Shown here one piece after another: positions 36,846-46,730 of a stretch of DNA of 64,000 nt; position 1 is the stretch's first letter, and the number at the start of each line of letters is the position of its first letter. The notes under the pieces are model-generated. The model saw only the letters and a list, made by a program, of their open reading frames with translations, was not told the DNA's origin and did not search any database. A program made the translations under genes and the position numbers. The DNA comes from Bubalus kerabau (lineage: Eukaryota; Chordata; Mammalia; Artiodactyla; Bovidae), in NCBI RefSeq assembly GCF_029407905.1, contig NW_026577927.1, positions 1 through 64,000 on the forward strand, in the 5' to 3' direction.

Positions 36846-37202
36846 ACCTGGACCGTGCAGGGGCGGGGCGAACGGGGGCGGCGTGGGGCGGGGGTCGGCT
36901 TCTGGCGGGGGTGGGGGCGGGCTTCCCAGTTGTGCTCTCAGAGGTGGACACTGAGGCTGAAAACTCGCCGGGAGCGCACCCGGGACTGGGTAAACCCGGG
37001 CTGCGGGGTTCGAGATTCAGATGGCTTGGGTGGGGGTCGGTCCCAGTTGTGCTCCCGGGGTCGCCACTGCGGCTGGGAACGCGCCGGGAGCGCGGCAGGG
37101 ACGGGGCTAACCCTGGCGGAGTGGGGCGGGGTCGGCTCACGAGGGGGATGGGGAGGGGTTCCCAGTTGCGCTCTCGGGGGTTGCAACTGCGGCTGGGAAC
37201 GC
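36846..37202 (+). promoter_or_regulatory. GC/CpG-rich head of copy 1 with about 118-bp subrepeats
   Basis: G-rich, CpG-rich stretch with GGGGCGGGG-type motifs (Sp1/KLF-like GC boxes). Subrepeats are marked by CCCAGTTGTGCTC or close variants at 36,925, 37,042 and 37,161 (spacing 117 and 119 bp), each followed by CACTGCGGCTGGGAACGC-like sequence. It has the composition of a TATA-less CpG-island promoter, but promoter activity is inference only. Confidence 0.5.
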
Positions 37203-37740
37203 CCATTTCGTCCGCTCCTGGGTCCCCAAGGATCGCCATCCCGTGGGTGCAGCGGAGGGCTGCGGAGCACAGGTAAGGGAACTGGGACTGCGTGGAGCAG
37301 GGAACCAAGTATTCCGCCGTCTGTTGGCACATTCTCGGAGCTCCCCAACCTGGCGGTCGCAGAAAGGCCTTGCCTTTGGGGTCAAGGCCTTTACCGCTCC
37401 ACCCCTCTGCTGAAAAATCTCAGAGTCTGCGCGGTTTTTCCAAGCAGCCTAGTGTCTGCTGGAAGTCCAAGGGACAGAACACTGAACTCTGGCCGGCTGG
37501 CCCAGCCCTCTTCTGGCACTTTGTAAGCCAGCGGGCCCTTGAGCACCTGCTGGGATGGGAAAGGGAAGGGTCCACGGATTGCACCCTAGAAACTTAGTAG
37601 GGTGCATGGATTTCAAACCCTGGTGGCCGCCCAGGCAGCAAAGAAGGGGGGAGGGCACCTTGCTGCCCTTTCATGGCAGAATCTGTGGTTGTCCAGCTGC
37701 GTGGGCCTTTTCATGAGGACCCTGTGCAATAAAAGTTTGG
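37203..37740 (+). other. Exon-like segment of copy 1 with donor-like site and poly(A) signal
   Basis: Directly downstream of the GC-rich head. ACAGGTAAGG gives a near-perfect splice-donor consensus with GT at 37,273-37,274. AATAAA lies at 37,728-37,733, followed by GTTTGGTGTTTTGG, a typical GT-rich downstream element for polyadenylation. No long meaningful frame is present; a 234-codon frame (36,822-37,526) is low complexity and not conserved between copies. This could be a non-coding transcript or LTR-like R/U5 sequence. Confidence 0.45.
37728..37733 (+). promoter_or_regulatory. Polyadenylation signal AATAAA, copy 1
   Basis: AATAAA followed within a few bases by GTTTGGTGTTTTGG. Conserved at the same place in all three copies, although copy 3 lacks the downstream element. 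Confidence 0.5.
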
Positions 37741-39305
37741 TGTTTTGGAACTGAATAATTAGAACGTGTAAAAGCTTTAAATTATGTGGTGGTGTAATTA
37801 AAAAACAAAACAAAACAAAACCAAGCTCCAAGTGTTTTGCAAATGGAGGTTTAAATATTGAAGGACTGTATTCCTTGCACTGTGGCATTCTATCCAGAAG
37901 TGTGCAGGATTTTTTTTTTTTTTAAGAAAAGTGTTCGAAGTGAGGGAAACAGGAAACCCAGAGGTGCCCCTGTATTTTGGGGAAGGCCTTAGGAGGTCAC
38001 TTGGAAATGCTGCTGGCTGTGCGGGAGCAGGGCAGATGGGCTGTGCAGGCTTGTCCTTTGCATGGATGTTCTTGTGTGTGGAAACCCAGCTCGGAGCCAT
38101 CTCCTGATGTGTAAGAATTTCGCAGACAAACCTTGAGCTAAGCAATGCATTTTTTCCTAAGAAAATGTTTGTCTTAAGCGATGTAAATATCCTATGTATT
38201 TCCGCTAGACTCTGGCTTCAGGTCGGTTCCCCCAAAAGGCTCAGAAGCGATTTGAACAAAACAGCATGTTTTCCTCCTAGCTTGTTCTCCTTATCTATGT
38301 TAAGGAAATGATATATTTGCCTGCAATACTGCCTTTCTTCAAGATTCATGTCAATCAAGTTTTGGCCCGGGATGACTCACCTGCTGCCAATATTATCTCA
38401 ATGCATGTCATGGGGGAGGGGCCTGGTGCCATTCCCTGAAACAGTTCCTTTCTTTCCTTAGCTGACTGCTAGTGCCTGTAGAATATCTGGCTAAAGACCA
38501 GCAGGGGGTACTCTTACTACCCCCCCCACCCCGCCTCGAGTCTAAGTCAGCAGCTTTCTCTATCTCTTTAATACTTTAATAACACTTGATGACACAAAAG
38601 CTCTGAGCGATCAAATCATATCAAATCTTCATTTCAGATTGAAGATGCATTCCATGGTATTGCCATCCTAAGTCTTTCCATCGTTATGGAATATCTGTCC
38701 ATGTATTCAGGATAGTTTTCAGCCAGGGTGTATAATTTCCAGTGTGCCAGTCTTGTCATCCTCGTTACATCCATGGCAAAGTGTTTTATTCATGTTGATA
38801 TTATTGAAAGGGAATTTTTTAAAATTCCTTTTCAGATTATTATCTGCTAATGTATACAGATAAAACTGTGTAATCATTCATTTTTATCAGTTTGGACAGC
38901 TTGATAGTTGTCTTTAATTTCTTTACTTTCTGACACTTTAAGATTATCCTGGGACACATATGTAATGCCTCACCCCTAAATTCAGACATGTGTTCAAAGA
39001 ACTTCTGTCCTTTTATTTATTTATTTATTTATTCTTTAACATTGAAATCGTTTTGACTATGCTGGGTGTTTGTTGCTAGATGGAAGTAGCTAGGACCTCT
39101 GGACTGCAGTCTCTCATCTCTTGCTGACCTCTTGTTGACCTCTGCAGAATCCTGGTAGGTGGGAGCTTGTTAGTTCCTTGTTCCTTATCAGAACCTCCTG
39201 TGGTAAGTGTTTTTCTCTTCTCTGTTGCCTGGTAAGGGTGGGTGGTCATGGGCATCCCAAAGTTGGCTGGAAGTCAATTATTTAGGCAGGCTTGTGCACA
39301 GATAT

Positions 39306-39580
39306 GGGAGAAGGCAATGGCACCCCACTCCTGGAAAATCCCAAGGATGGAGGAGCCTGGTAGGCTGCAGTCCATGGGGTGGCTAAGAGTCGGACATCAC
39401 TGAGTGACTTCATTTTCACTTTTCACTTTCATGCATAGGAGGAGGAAATGGCAACCCACTCCAGTGTTCTTGCCTAGAGAACCCCAGAGACTGCGGGGCC
39501 TGGTGGGCTGCCATCTATGGCGTGGCACAGGGTCGGCCTCAACTGAACCACTTAGCAGCTGCAGCAGCAGCAGCAGCAGT
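39306..39580 (+). mobile_element. Bov-A-type dimeric SINE, copy 1
   Basis: Starts GGGAGAAGGCAATGGCACCC and contains a first Bov-A module ending near TTTCACTTTCATGCAT. A second module (GGAGGAAATGGCAACCCACT, from about 39,440) ends in a CAG run. This is the layout of Bov-A2, a ruminant SINE mobilised by BovB. Near-identical 12-bp flanks GTGCACAGATAT (39,294-39,305) and GTGCATAGATAT (39,579-39,590) look like a target-site duplication. It lacks about 18 bp near 39,332 that copy 2 retains. Confidence 0.85.
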
Positions 39581-40296
39581 GCATAGATATCAAAGGGGAT
39601 GAGAACAGTCAGGTAGGATCACATATGTCATCGTGAAACAATACTTCTCCTCTTAGCCAAAGCTAACGAAAGATTTCTGTTCTAGGTCAACCTAGAAGAG
39701 ATCACTTAAGAGGTAAAGAAACTTAAACTCCATTAGCAAAGGCAGTTCAACATCTCAAGAAAACTTGTGCTAGGCACAAAACTCTTTTCTGGGGGCCTAC
39801 TTTCCCTACAACCTCCTTATCCCATTCTGTACCCATTCCTTTGCTTCTCCCGTCCTGAAAATGCCACCTGTAAGACAGAACTACTTCGTTTTCCTTCTTA
39901 AAGTGTGATTGCATTCCATACATTCTTGTAATAACAAGTCATACATTTCCCTTCAGCAACCAAGAACTGACTCTTATATTGGCATTTGATAGATTGGTGA
40001 GCATACCTATCAGTGATAATAGCGCCCACCCCGCTTCCTGCAAGAACAGAACAAAACAAAACAAAACAAAAAAATTGCTTTCTTACATTTAATATGTTCG
40101 GATGGTGCCAGTCACTATTCATGCAGAGTCAAAAATCTCTTTTGTTTCTGTGTAAAAGGGAGGTCCTTTCAAGTCGTGAATGTTTAAGAAGTTTCATTTA
40201 TTTGGAAGTGACCTAGCTATTCAATACACTGTCGTCACTTAGTTTAGCACCAGGATAGAAACTCAGGTAACCAAAACACCTGGAGGAACGATTGTA

Positions 40297-40478
40297 AGTT
40301 CAGTTCAGTTCAGTTGCTCAGTCGAGTCTGACTCTTTGTGACCCCGTGGCCTGCAGGACGCCAGGCTTCCGTGTCCATCACCAACTCCAGGGGCTTGCTC
40401 AAACTCATGTCCATCGAGTCAGTGATGCCATCCAACCATCTTATCCTCTGTCATCCCCTTCTCCTCTGCCTTCAATCA
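40297..40478 (-). mobile_element. BovB LINE 3' end (or Bov-tA) fragment, copy 1
   Basis: Reads AGTTCAGTTCAGTTCAGTTG at its left end, which on the minus strand is the 3' tail of BovB (RTE-type LINE) and its derived SINEs. It continues with TGCTCAAACTCATGTCCATC and TGATGCCATCCAACCATC, characteristic of the BovB 3' region. No reverse transcriptase sequence is present. It is a short 5'-truncated insertion, as is usual for the family. Confidence 0.8.
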
Positions 40479-41190
40479 AGACTATGAGAGGCAGATATTT
40501 TAGAGTATAATTATTGTTAAGAGTTTATCTAAAAGCTCATATCACATTTACATATTTTACATTGGTTGTTGCTGTTTCCAGGTACTTTCTTGCTGACAAG
40601 CTTGTGACACATATAACAATAGAGCAATTTTTACCTCAGAAGAAACCTAGGCACTATGAACATGTTGTGCTTAATGTTGTTGACTCTTAGACATGTCTAT
40701 AATGGAGGAGCAAAACCAAAAATACTAGATATTTAATATTGACTAGTTCCCAGTTCACGGGACTCTGACATTCATTTAGGTCAATGTTTTCTTGTATTTC
40801 CAGCAGTTTGATTTGGAAGGGCTGCCTTGTCTTGAGACCATTGAAATCAGAACTCAGAACTTGAGCAATATTATCAAAAAACACAAGGCTCACACTGACA
40901 TATACCTTAATCCAGACAGACAGACAAGACATCTTGCAGTTTTCCGCCTGAGATTTAAAATATTTCTTTGAGCCGTTTTCCTGGGGAGTGGGGGGGGGGA
41001 GTGGGGGTGGCAGCGAGGCAGGCTTGGGTAACAAGCTAATTGTTGGTCATTGCATATGCAAAGAACCAGCTTTCCGGGTTCCAAGGAAAAAAGCTTCCTT
41101 GGTACCCAATTTTGTTTGGATCTATAGACTCTCATGGCCCTCCTAGGTCAGGACATCTTTCCTTTTTGTAGTCCTCGTTTGAACCCTAAA

Positions 41191-41690
41191 CCATAGACAG
41201 CTTGGATTGTCTCTGTGGGGTGGATGTATTGTCCTCGTGTTTGACCTGGCGGCAGTAGCGAGGTCCGAGAGCCTCTCCTGGAACCGGGCGTGGGGACAGG
41301 GCTCACCGGGAGCCCCTGGTGGAAGTGGGCAATGCGCTGGGAGCGCGCCAGGGGCGGGGCAATCCCGGGCGGCGCGGGTCGGGGTTCCGGTCGGGAGGGG
41401 GTGGGGGGTGGTAACAGTTGTGCTCTCGGGGGTCCCCAGTGCAGCTGGAAACGCGCTGGGAGTGCGGCAGGGGCGGGGTGAACCCTGGTATCGCGGGGCG
41501 GGGTTCGGCTCCTGGCGGGGGTGGGGGAGGGCTTCCCAGTTGTGCTCTCGGTGGTGACCACTGAGGCTGGAAATGCGCCGGGAGCGCACCCGGGGCGGGG
41601 TAAACCTGGGCTGCGCGGGTCGAGATTTAGATGGCTGTGGGTGGGGGTTCGGTCCCAGTTGTGCTCTCCGGGGTCGCCACTGCGGCTAGG
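41191..41690 (+). promoter_or_regulatory. GC/CpG-rich head of copy 2
   Basis: Begins after CTTGGATTGTCTCTGTGGGG (41,201-41,220). Subrepeat markers occur near 41,412, 41,535 and 41,653 (about 120 bp apart). It contains an extra leading module (GAACCGGGCGTGGGGACAGG, 41,281-41,300) shared with copy 3 but not seen in copy 1. GC-box-like GGGGCGGGG motifs are frequent. Promoter function is inferred from composition alone. Confidence 0.5.
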
Positions 41691-42230
41691 AACGCCCATT
41701 TCCTATGCTAATGTGTCCCCAAGGATCCACATCTAGTGGGTGCAGCGGAGGGCTGCGGGCCACAGGTCAGAGAACTGGGACTGCTTGGAGCAGGGAACCA
41801 CGTATTCCGCCCTCTGTTGGCACATTCTCGGAGCTCCCCAACCTGGCGGTTGCAGAAAGGCCTCGCCCTTGGTGTCAAGGCCTTTACCGCTCCACCCCTT
41901 TGCTGAAAAATCTCAGTCTGCACGGTTTTCCCAAGCAGCCTAGTGTCCCCTGGAAGTCCAAGGGACAGAACCCTGAACTCTGGCCGGCTGGCCCAGCCCT
42001 GCTTCTGGCACTTTGTAGGCCAGCGGGCCCTGGAGCACCTGCTAGGATGAGAAAGGGAAGGGTCCGCGAATTGCACCCTAGAAAGTTAGTAGGGTGCATG
42101 GATTTCAAACCCTGGTGGCCGCCCAGGCAGCAAAGAAGTGGGGAGGGCACCTTGCTGCCCTTTCATGGCAGAATCTGTGGCTGTCCTAATGCGTGGGCCT
42201 TTTCATGGGGACCTTGTGCAATAAAAGTTT
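41691..42230 (+). other. Exon-like segment of copy 2, donor site damaged
   Basis: Aligns to 37,203-37,740. The donor-like site is changed to CACAGGTCAGAG (GT at 41,766-41,767), weakening the +3/+4 consensus. AATAAA is at 42,220-42,225, with the same GT-rich downstream element. The longest frame (41,705-42,250, 181 codons) runs through the poly(A) signal and differs from the frames of the other copies, so it is not treated as coding. Confidence 0.45.
42220..42225 (+). promoter_or_regulatory. Polyadenylation signal AATAAA, copy 2
   Basis: AATAAA followed by AGTTTGGTGTTTTGG. Same context as copy 1. Confidence 0.5.
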
Positions 42231-43778
42231 GGTGTTTTGGTACTGAATAATTAGAAATTGTAAAAAGTTTAAATTATGTGGTGGTGTAATTAAAAAACAA
42301 AACAAAACAAAACCAAGCCCCAAGTGTTTGGCACAGGGAGGTTTAAGTATTGAAGGCCTGTTTTCCTTGCACTGTGGCATTCTATCAAGAAGTGTGCAGG
42401 ATTTTTTTTTTTTTTTAAGAAAAGTGTTCGAAGAGCTTGAAACAGGAAACCCAGAGGTGCCCCTGTATTTTGGGGAAGGCCTTAGGAGGTCACTTGGAAA
42501 TGCTGCTGGCTGTGGGGAAGGGGTCAGATGGGCTGTGCAGGCTTGTCCTTTGCATTCATGTTCTTGTGTGTAGAAACCCAGCTCGGAGCCATCTCCTGAT
42601 GTGTAAGAATTTCGCAGACAAACCTTGAGCTAAGCAATGCATTTGTTCCTGAGGAAATGTTTGTCTTAAGCGATGTAAATATCCTATGTATATCTGCTGG
42701 ACTCTGGCTTCAGGTCGGTTCCCCCAATAGGCTCAGAAGCGACTTGAACAAAACAGTATGTTTTCCTCGTACCTTGTTCTCCTAATCTATGTTAAGGAAA
42801 TGATATATTTGCCTGGAATACTGCCTTTCTTCAAGATTCATGTCAATCAGTTTTTGGCCCAGGATGACTCACCTGCTGCCAATGTGACCTCAAGGCATGT
42901 CGTGGGGGAGGGGCCTGGTGCCATTCCCTGAGACAGTGCCTTTCTTTCCTTAGCTGACTGCTAGTGCCTGTAGAATATCTGGCTAGAGACCAGCAGGGCG
43001 TACACCCCGCCTCAAGTCTAAGTCAGCAGCTTTCTCTATCTCATTTATACTTTAATAACAATTGATGACACAAAAGCTCTGAGCGATCAAATCATATCAA
43101 ATCTTCATTTCAGATTGAAGATGCATTCCATGGTATTGCCATCTTAAGTCTTTCCATTGTTATGGAATACCTGTCCATGTATTCAGGATAGTTGTCAGCC
43201 AGGGTGTATAAGTTCCAGTGTGCCAGTCTTGTCATCCTCGTTACATCCATGGCAAAGTGTTGTATTCATGTTGACATTATTGAAAGGGAATTTTTTTAAA
43301 TTCCTTTTCAGATTATTATCTGCTAATGTATACAGAAAAAACTGTGTAATCTTTCGTTTTTACAGTTCGGACAGATTGATAGTTGTCTTTAAATTCTTTC
43401 CTTTCTCATACTTTAAGATTTTCCGGGCACCGTACATGTACTGCCTCACCCCTAATCTCAGTCATGTGTTCAAAGGACTTCTGTCCTTTATTTGTTTACT
43501 TATTTTTTGCAACATTGAATTCGTTTTGACTATGCTGGGTCTCTGCTGCAAGATGGAAGTTGCTAGGAGCTCTGGACTGCAGTCTTCCATCTCTTACTGA
43601 CCTCTTGTTGACCTCTGCAGAATCCTGGTTGGCGGGAGCTTGTTAGTTCCTTGTTCCTTACCAGGACCTCCTGTGGTAAGTGTTTTTCTCTTCTCTGTTG
43701 CCTGGTAAGGGTGGATGGTCATTGGCATCCCAAAGCTAGCTAGAAGTCAATTATTTAGGCAGGCTTGTGCATAGATGT

Positions 43779-44068
43779 GGGAGAAGGCAATGGCACCCCA
43801 CTCCAGTACTCTTGCGTGGAAAATCCCATGGATGGAGGAGCCTGGTAGGCTGCAGTCCATGGGGTGGTTAAGAGTCGGACACCACTGAGCGACTTCACGT
43901 TCACTTTTCACTTTCATGCATGGGAGGAGGAAATGGCAACCCACTCCAGTGTTCTTGCCTAGAGAACCCCAGGGACTGCGGGGCCTGGTGGGCTGCCGTC
44001 TATGGGGTCGCACAGAGTCGGACACGACTGAAACGACTTAGCAGCAGCGGCGGCGGCAGCAGCAGCAG
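43779..44068 (+). mobile_element. Bov-A-type dimeric SINE, copy 2
   Basis: Same insertion as at 39,306, at the same place in the duplicated unit, so it predates the duplication. This copy is more complete: it keeps CACTCCAGTACTCTTGCGTG (43,799-43,818), part of which is deleted in copy 1, and the intact GTCGGACACGACTGAAACG near 44,018. It ends in a CAG/CGG run. Confidence 0.85.
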
Positions 44069-44752
44069 AAGCAAGGCATCGATATCAAAAGGGCTGCAAA
44101 CAGTCAGGAAGGATCACATATGTCACCGTGAAACACTACTTCTCCACTTAGGCAAAGCTAACCAAAGATTTCTGTTCTAGGTCAACCTAGAAGAGATCAC
44201 TTAAGAGGTAAAGAAACTTAAACTCCATTAGCAAAGGCAGTTCGACATCTCAAGAAAACTTGTGCTAGGCACAGAACTCTTTTCTGGGGGTCCACTTTCC
44301 CTACAACCTCCTTATCCCATTCTGTACCCATTCCTTTGCTTCTCCCATCCTGAAACTGCCACCTGTAAGACAGAACTACTTCGTTTTCCTTCCTCAAGTG
44401 CCATTGCATTCCACATACTTTCTTGATATAACAAGTCATACATTTCCCTTCAGCAACCAAGAACTGACTTTTATATTGGCATTCGCTATAGCCCGCCCCC
44501 CTCCCCCCACCCCCAAGAACAGAACAAAACAAAACAAAACAATTGCTTTCTTACATTTAACATGTCAGGATGGTGCGAGACACTATTCATGGAGAGTCAA
44601 AAATCTCTTTTGTTTCTGTGTAAAAGGGAGGTCCTTTCAAGTCGTGAATGTTTCAGAACTTTCATTTATTTGGAAATGACCTAGCTATTCAATACACTGT
44701 CGTCACAAGGATAGAAACTCGGGTAACCAAAACACCTGGAGAAACGTTTGTT

Positions 44753-44933
44753 AGTTCAGTTCAGTTCAGTTGCTCAGTCGTGTCTGACTCTTTGGGACCC
44801 CGTGGCCTGAAGGACGCCAGGCTTCCGTGTCTGTCACCAGCTCCAGGGGCTTGCTCAAACTCATGTCCATCGAGTCAGTGATGCCATCCAACCATCGTAC
44901 CCTTGTCATCCTCTTCTCCTCTGCCTTCAATCA
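44753..44933 (-). mobile_element. BovB LINE 3' end (or Bov-tA) fragment, copy 2
   Basis: Left end AGTTCAGTTCAGTTCAGTTG, same position in the unit as 40,297-40,478 and the same truncation point near TTCAATCAAG. It was therefore also present before the duplication. Small differences include CCATCGTACCC for CCATCTTATCC. Confidence 0.8.
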
Positions 44934-45649
44934 AGACTATGAGAGGCAGATATTTTAGAGTATAATTATTGTAAAGAGTTTGTCTAAAAGCTCATATCAC
45001 ATTTACATTTTTTACTTTTGTTGTTGTCGTTTCCAGGTAGTTTCTTGCTGACAAGCTTGTGACAGATATAACAATAGAGCAATTTTTACCTCAAAAGAAA
45101 CCTAGGCACTATGAACATGTTGTGCTTAATGTTGTTGACTCTTAGACATGTCTATAATGGAGGAGCAAAACCAAAAATACTAGATATTTAATATTGACTA
45201 GTTCCCAGTTCACGGGACTCTGACATTCATTTAGGTCAATGTTTTCTTGTATTTCCAGCAGTTTGATTTGGAAGGGCTGCCTTGTCTTGAGACCATTGAA
45301 ATCAGAACACAGAACTTGAGCAATATTATCAAAAAACACAAGGCTCACACTGACACATACCTTAATCCAAACAGACAGACAAGACATCTTCCAGGTTTCC
45401 GCCTGAGATTTAAAATATTTCTTTGAGCCAGTCTTCTGGGGAGTGGGGGGATGGAGGTGGCAGTAAGGCAGGCTTGGGTAACAAGCTAATTGTTGGTCAT
45501 TGCATATGCAAAGAACCAGCTTTCCGGGTTCCAAGGAAAAAAGTTTCCTTGGTAACCAACTTTGTCTGGTTCTATAGAATATCATGGCCCTCCTAAGTCA
45601 GGTCATCTTGCCTTTCTGTAGTCCTCGTTTTATCCCTAAATCATAGACA

Positions 45650-46166
45650 GCTTGGATTGTCTCTGTGGGGTGTATGTATTGTCCTCATGTCTGACCTGGC
45701 GGCAGCAGCGAGGTCCGAGAGCCTCTCCTGGAACCGGGCGTGGGGACAGGGCTCACCGAGAGCCGCTGGTGAAGGTGGGCAGCGCCCCTGGAGCGCGGCA
45801 GGGGTGGGGCACCCCGGGCGGCGCAGGGCGGGTGTCGGCTCCTGGCGGGGGTAGGGGAGGGCTTCCCAGTTGTGCTCTCGGAGATGGCCACTGCGGCTGG
45901 AAACGCGCCGGGAGCGCAGCCAGGGTGGGGTAAACCTGGGCTGCACAGGTCGAGATTCCGCTCGCTGTGGGTGGGGGGTCGGTCCCTGTTGTGCTCCCGG
46001 GGGTCGCCAATATGGCTGGGAACCCGCCGGGAGCCCGGCAGGGCCGGGACGAAACCTGGCGGCGCGGGGCGGGGTGGGGGTCCGTTCGCAGCGGGGGTCG
46101 GCTCCTGGCAGGGGTGGGGGAGGGCTTTCCAGATGTGCTGTTGGGGGTCGCCATTGCGGCTGGGAA
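45650..46166 (+). promoter_or_regulatory. GC/CpG-rich head of copy 3
   Basis: Leader CTTGGATTGTCTCTGTGGGG (45,650-45,669) followed by GC-rich subrepeats with markers near 45,865, 45,984 and 46,128. The last interval is longer (about 144 bp) because of an extra GGGGTCGGCTCCTGGCAG piece. The overlapping 280-, 224- and 196-codon frames here on both strands are composition artefacts. Confidence 0.5.
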
Positions 46167-46675
46167 TGCCCATTTCGTGAACTCCTGGATCCCCAACGAT
46201 CGGCATCCATTGGCCACAGCGGAGGGGTGCGGAACACAGGTAAGGGAACGGGGACTGCGTGGAGCAGGGAACCATGTATTCCGCCCTGTGTTGGCACAGT
46301 CTCAGAGCTCCCCAACCTGGCGGTCGCAGGAAGGCCTCGTCTTTGGGGTCAAGGCCTTTACCACTCCACCCCTCTGCTGAAAATCCTCAGAGTCTGCGCG
46401 GTTTTCCCAAGCAGCCTAGTGTCCGCTGGAAGTCCAAGGGACAGAACCCTGAATTCTGGCCGGCTGGCCCAGCCCTGCTTCTGGCACTTTGTAGGCCAGC
46501 GGGCCCTGGAGCACCTGCTAGGATGGGAAAGGGAAGGGTATGCGAATTGCACCCTGGTGGCCGCCGAGGCAGCAAAGAAGAGGGAGGGCACCTTACTGCC
46601 CTTTAATGGCAGACAGAATCTGTGGCTGTCCTGCTGCGTGGGCCTTTTCATGGGGACCTTGTGCAATAAAAGTTT
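46167..46675 (+). other. Exon-like segment of copy 3, ends at the poly(A) site
   Basis: Aligns to 37,203-37,740 but lacks about 40 bp around CTAGAAACTTAGTAGGGTGC. The donor consensus ACAGGTAAGG is intact (GT at 46,240-46,241). AATAAA is at 46,665-46,670. Five bases later (after AGTTT) the sequence switches to satellite I, so the GT-rich downstream element and the body of the unit are missing. Confidence 0.5.
46665..46670 (+). promoter_or_regulatory. Polyadenylation signal AATAAA, copy 3
   Basis: AATAAAAGTTT followed by satellite sequence ACCGGTGAACTTAGG. The downstream GT-rich element of copies 1 and 2 is absent. Confidence 0.45.
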
Positions 46676-46730
46676 ACCGGTGAACTTAGGGAACTTCCCA
46701 GTGTGCTTCTGACAGATGAGGGATGCTGTG

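Larger units (their letters stand above)
37741..41150. other. AT-rich body of copy 1, no gene seen
   Basis: Non-coding, mostly AT-rich sequence. It holds an (AAAAC)n run (37,798-37,821), a T run (37,910-37,923), a C-rich run (about 38,520-38,535), a TTTA run (39,011-39,033), one Bov-A-type SINE, a second (AAAAC)n run (40,046-40,075), one BovB 3' end and a G run near 40,988. Copy 2 has the same order of elements, some shortened. Frames of up to 115 codons show nothing recognisable. Confidence 0.6.
42231..45610. other. AT-rich body of copy 2, no gene seen
   Basis: Same order of elements as 37,741-41,150: (AAAAC)n at 42,291-42,313, T run at about 42,402-42,416, SINE, a second (AAAAC)n at 44,520-44,541, and BovB 3' end. 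The C-rich run of copy 1 near 38,520 is largely lost here (near 43,005). A 147-codon frame at 43,157-43,600 lies in non-conserved AT-rich DNA and is interrupted in copy 1. Confidence 0.6.
36846..46675 (+). repeat. 4.48-kb tandem repeat, two full copies plus a truncated third
   Basis: The same ordered set of segments occurs three times: GC-rich head, donor-like CAGGTAAGG, AATAAA, AT-rich body with SINE and BovB pieces. GCCCATTTC recurs at about 37,201, 41,692 and 46,167, giving intervals of about 4,490 and 4,475 bp. Copy 1 runs 36,846 to about 41,150, copy 2 about 41,150 to 45,610. Copy 3 (about 45,610-46,675) stops just after its AATAAA. Copies are highly similar with scattered indels. The family is not recognised with certainty. 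Bovine 1.709 satellite (unit about 3.8 kb, containing dispersed repeats) is a candidate; an ERV-derived array is another. Confidence 0.8.

Noticed and set aside
36846..42250. Protein-coding CpG-island gene
   Set aside because: There is no exon series, no conserved frame among the three copies and no recognisable peptide; only promoter-like, donor-like and poly(A)-like signals remain.
39306..44933. Functional BovB LINE
   Set aside because: Only about 180-bp 3' ends and SINE-length pieces are present; no reverse transcriptase or endonuclease sequence.
45870..46712. 280-codon frame across the GC-rich head of copy 3
   Set aside because: It runs through GC-rich subrepeats, the poly(A) signal and into satellite, and is not conserved in copies 1 and 2.
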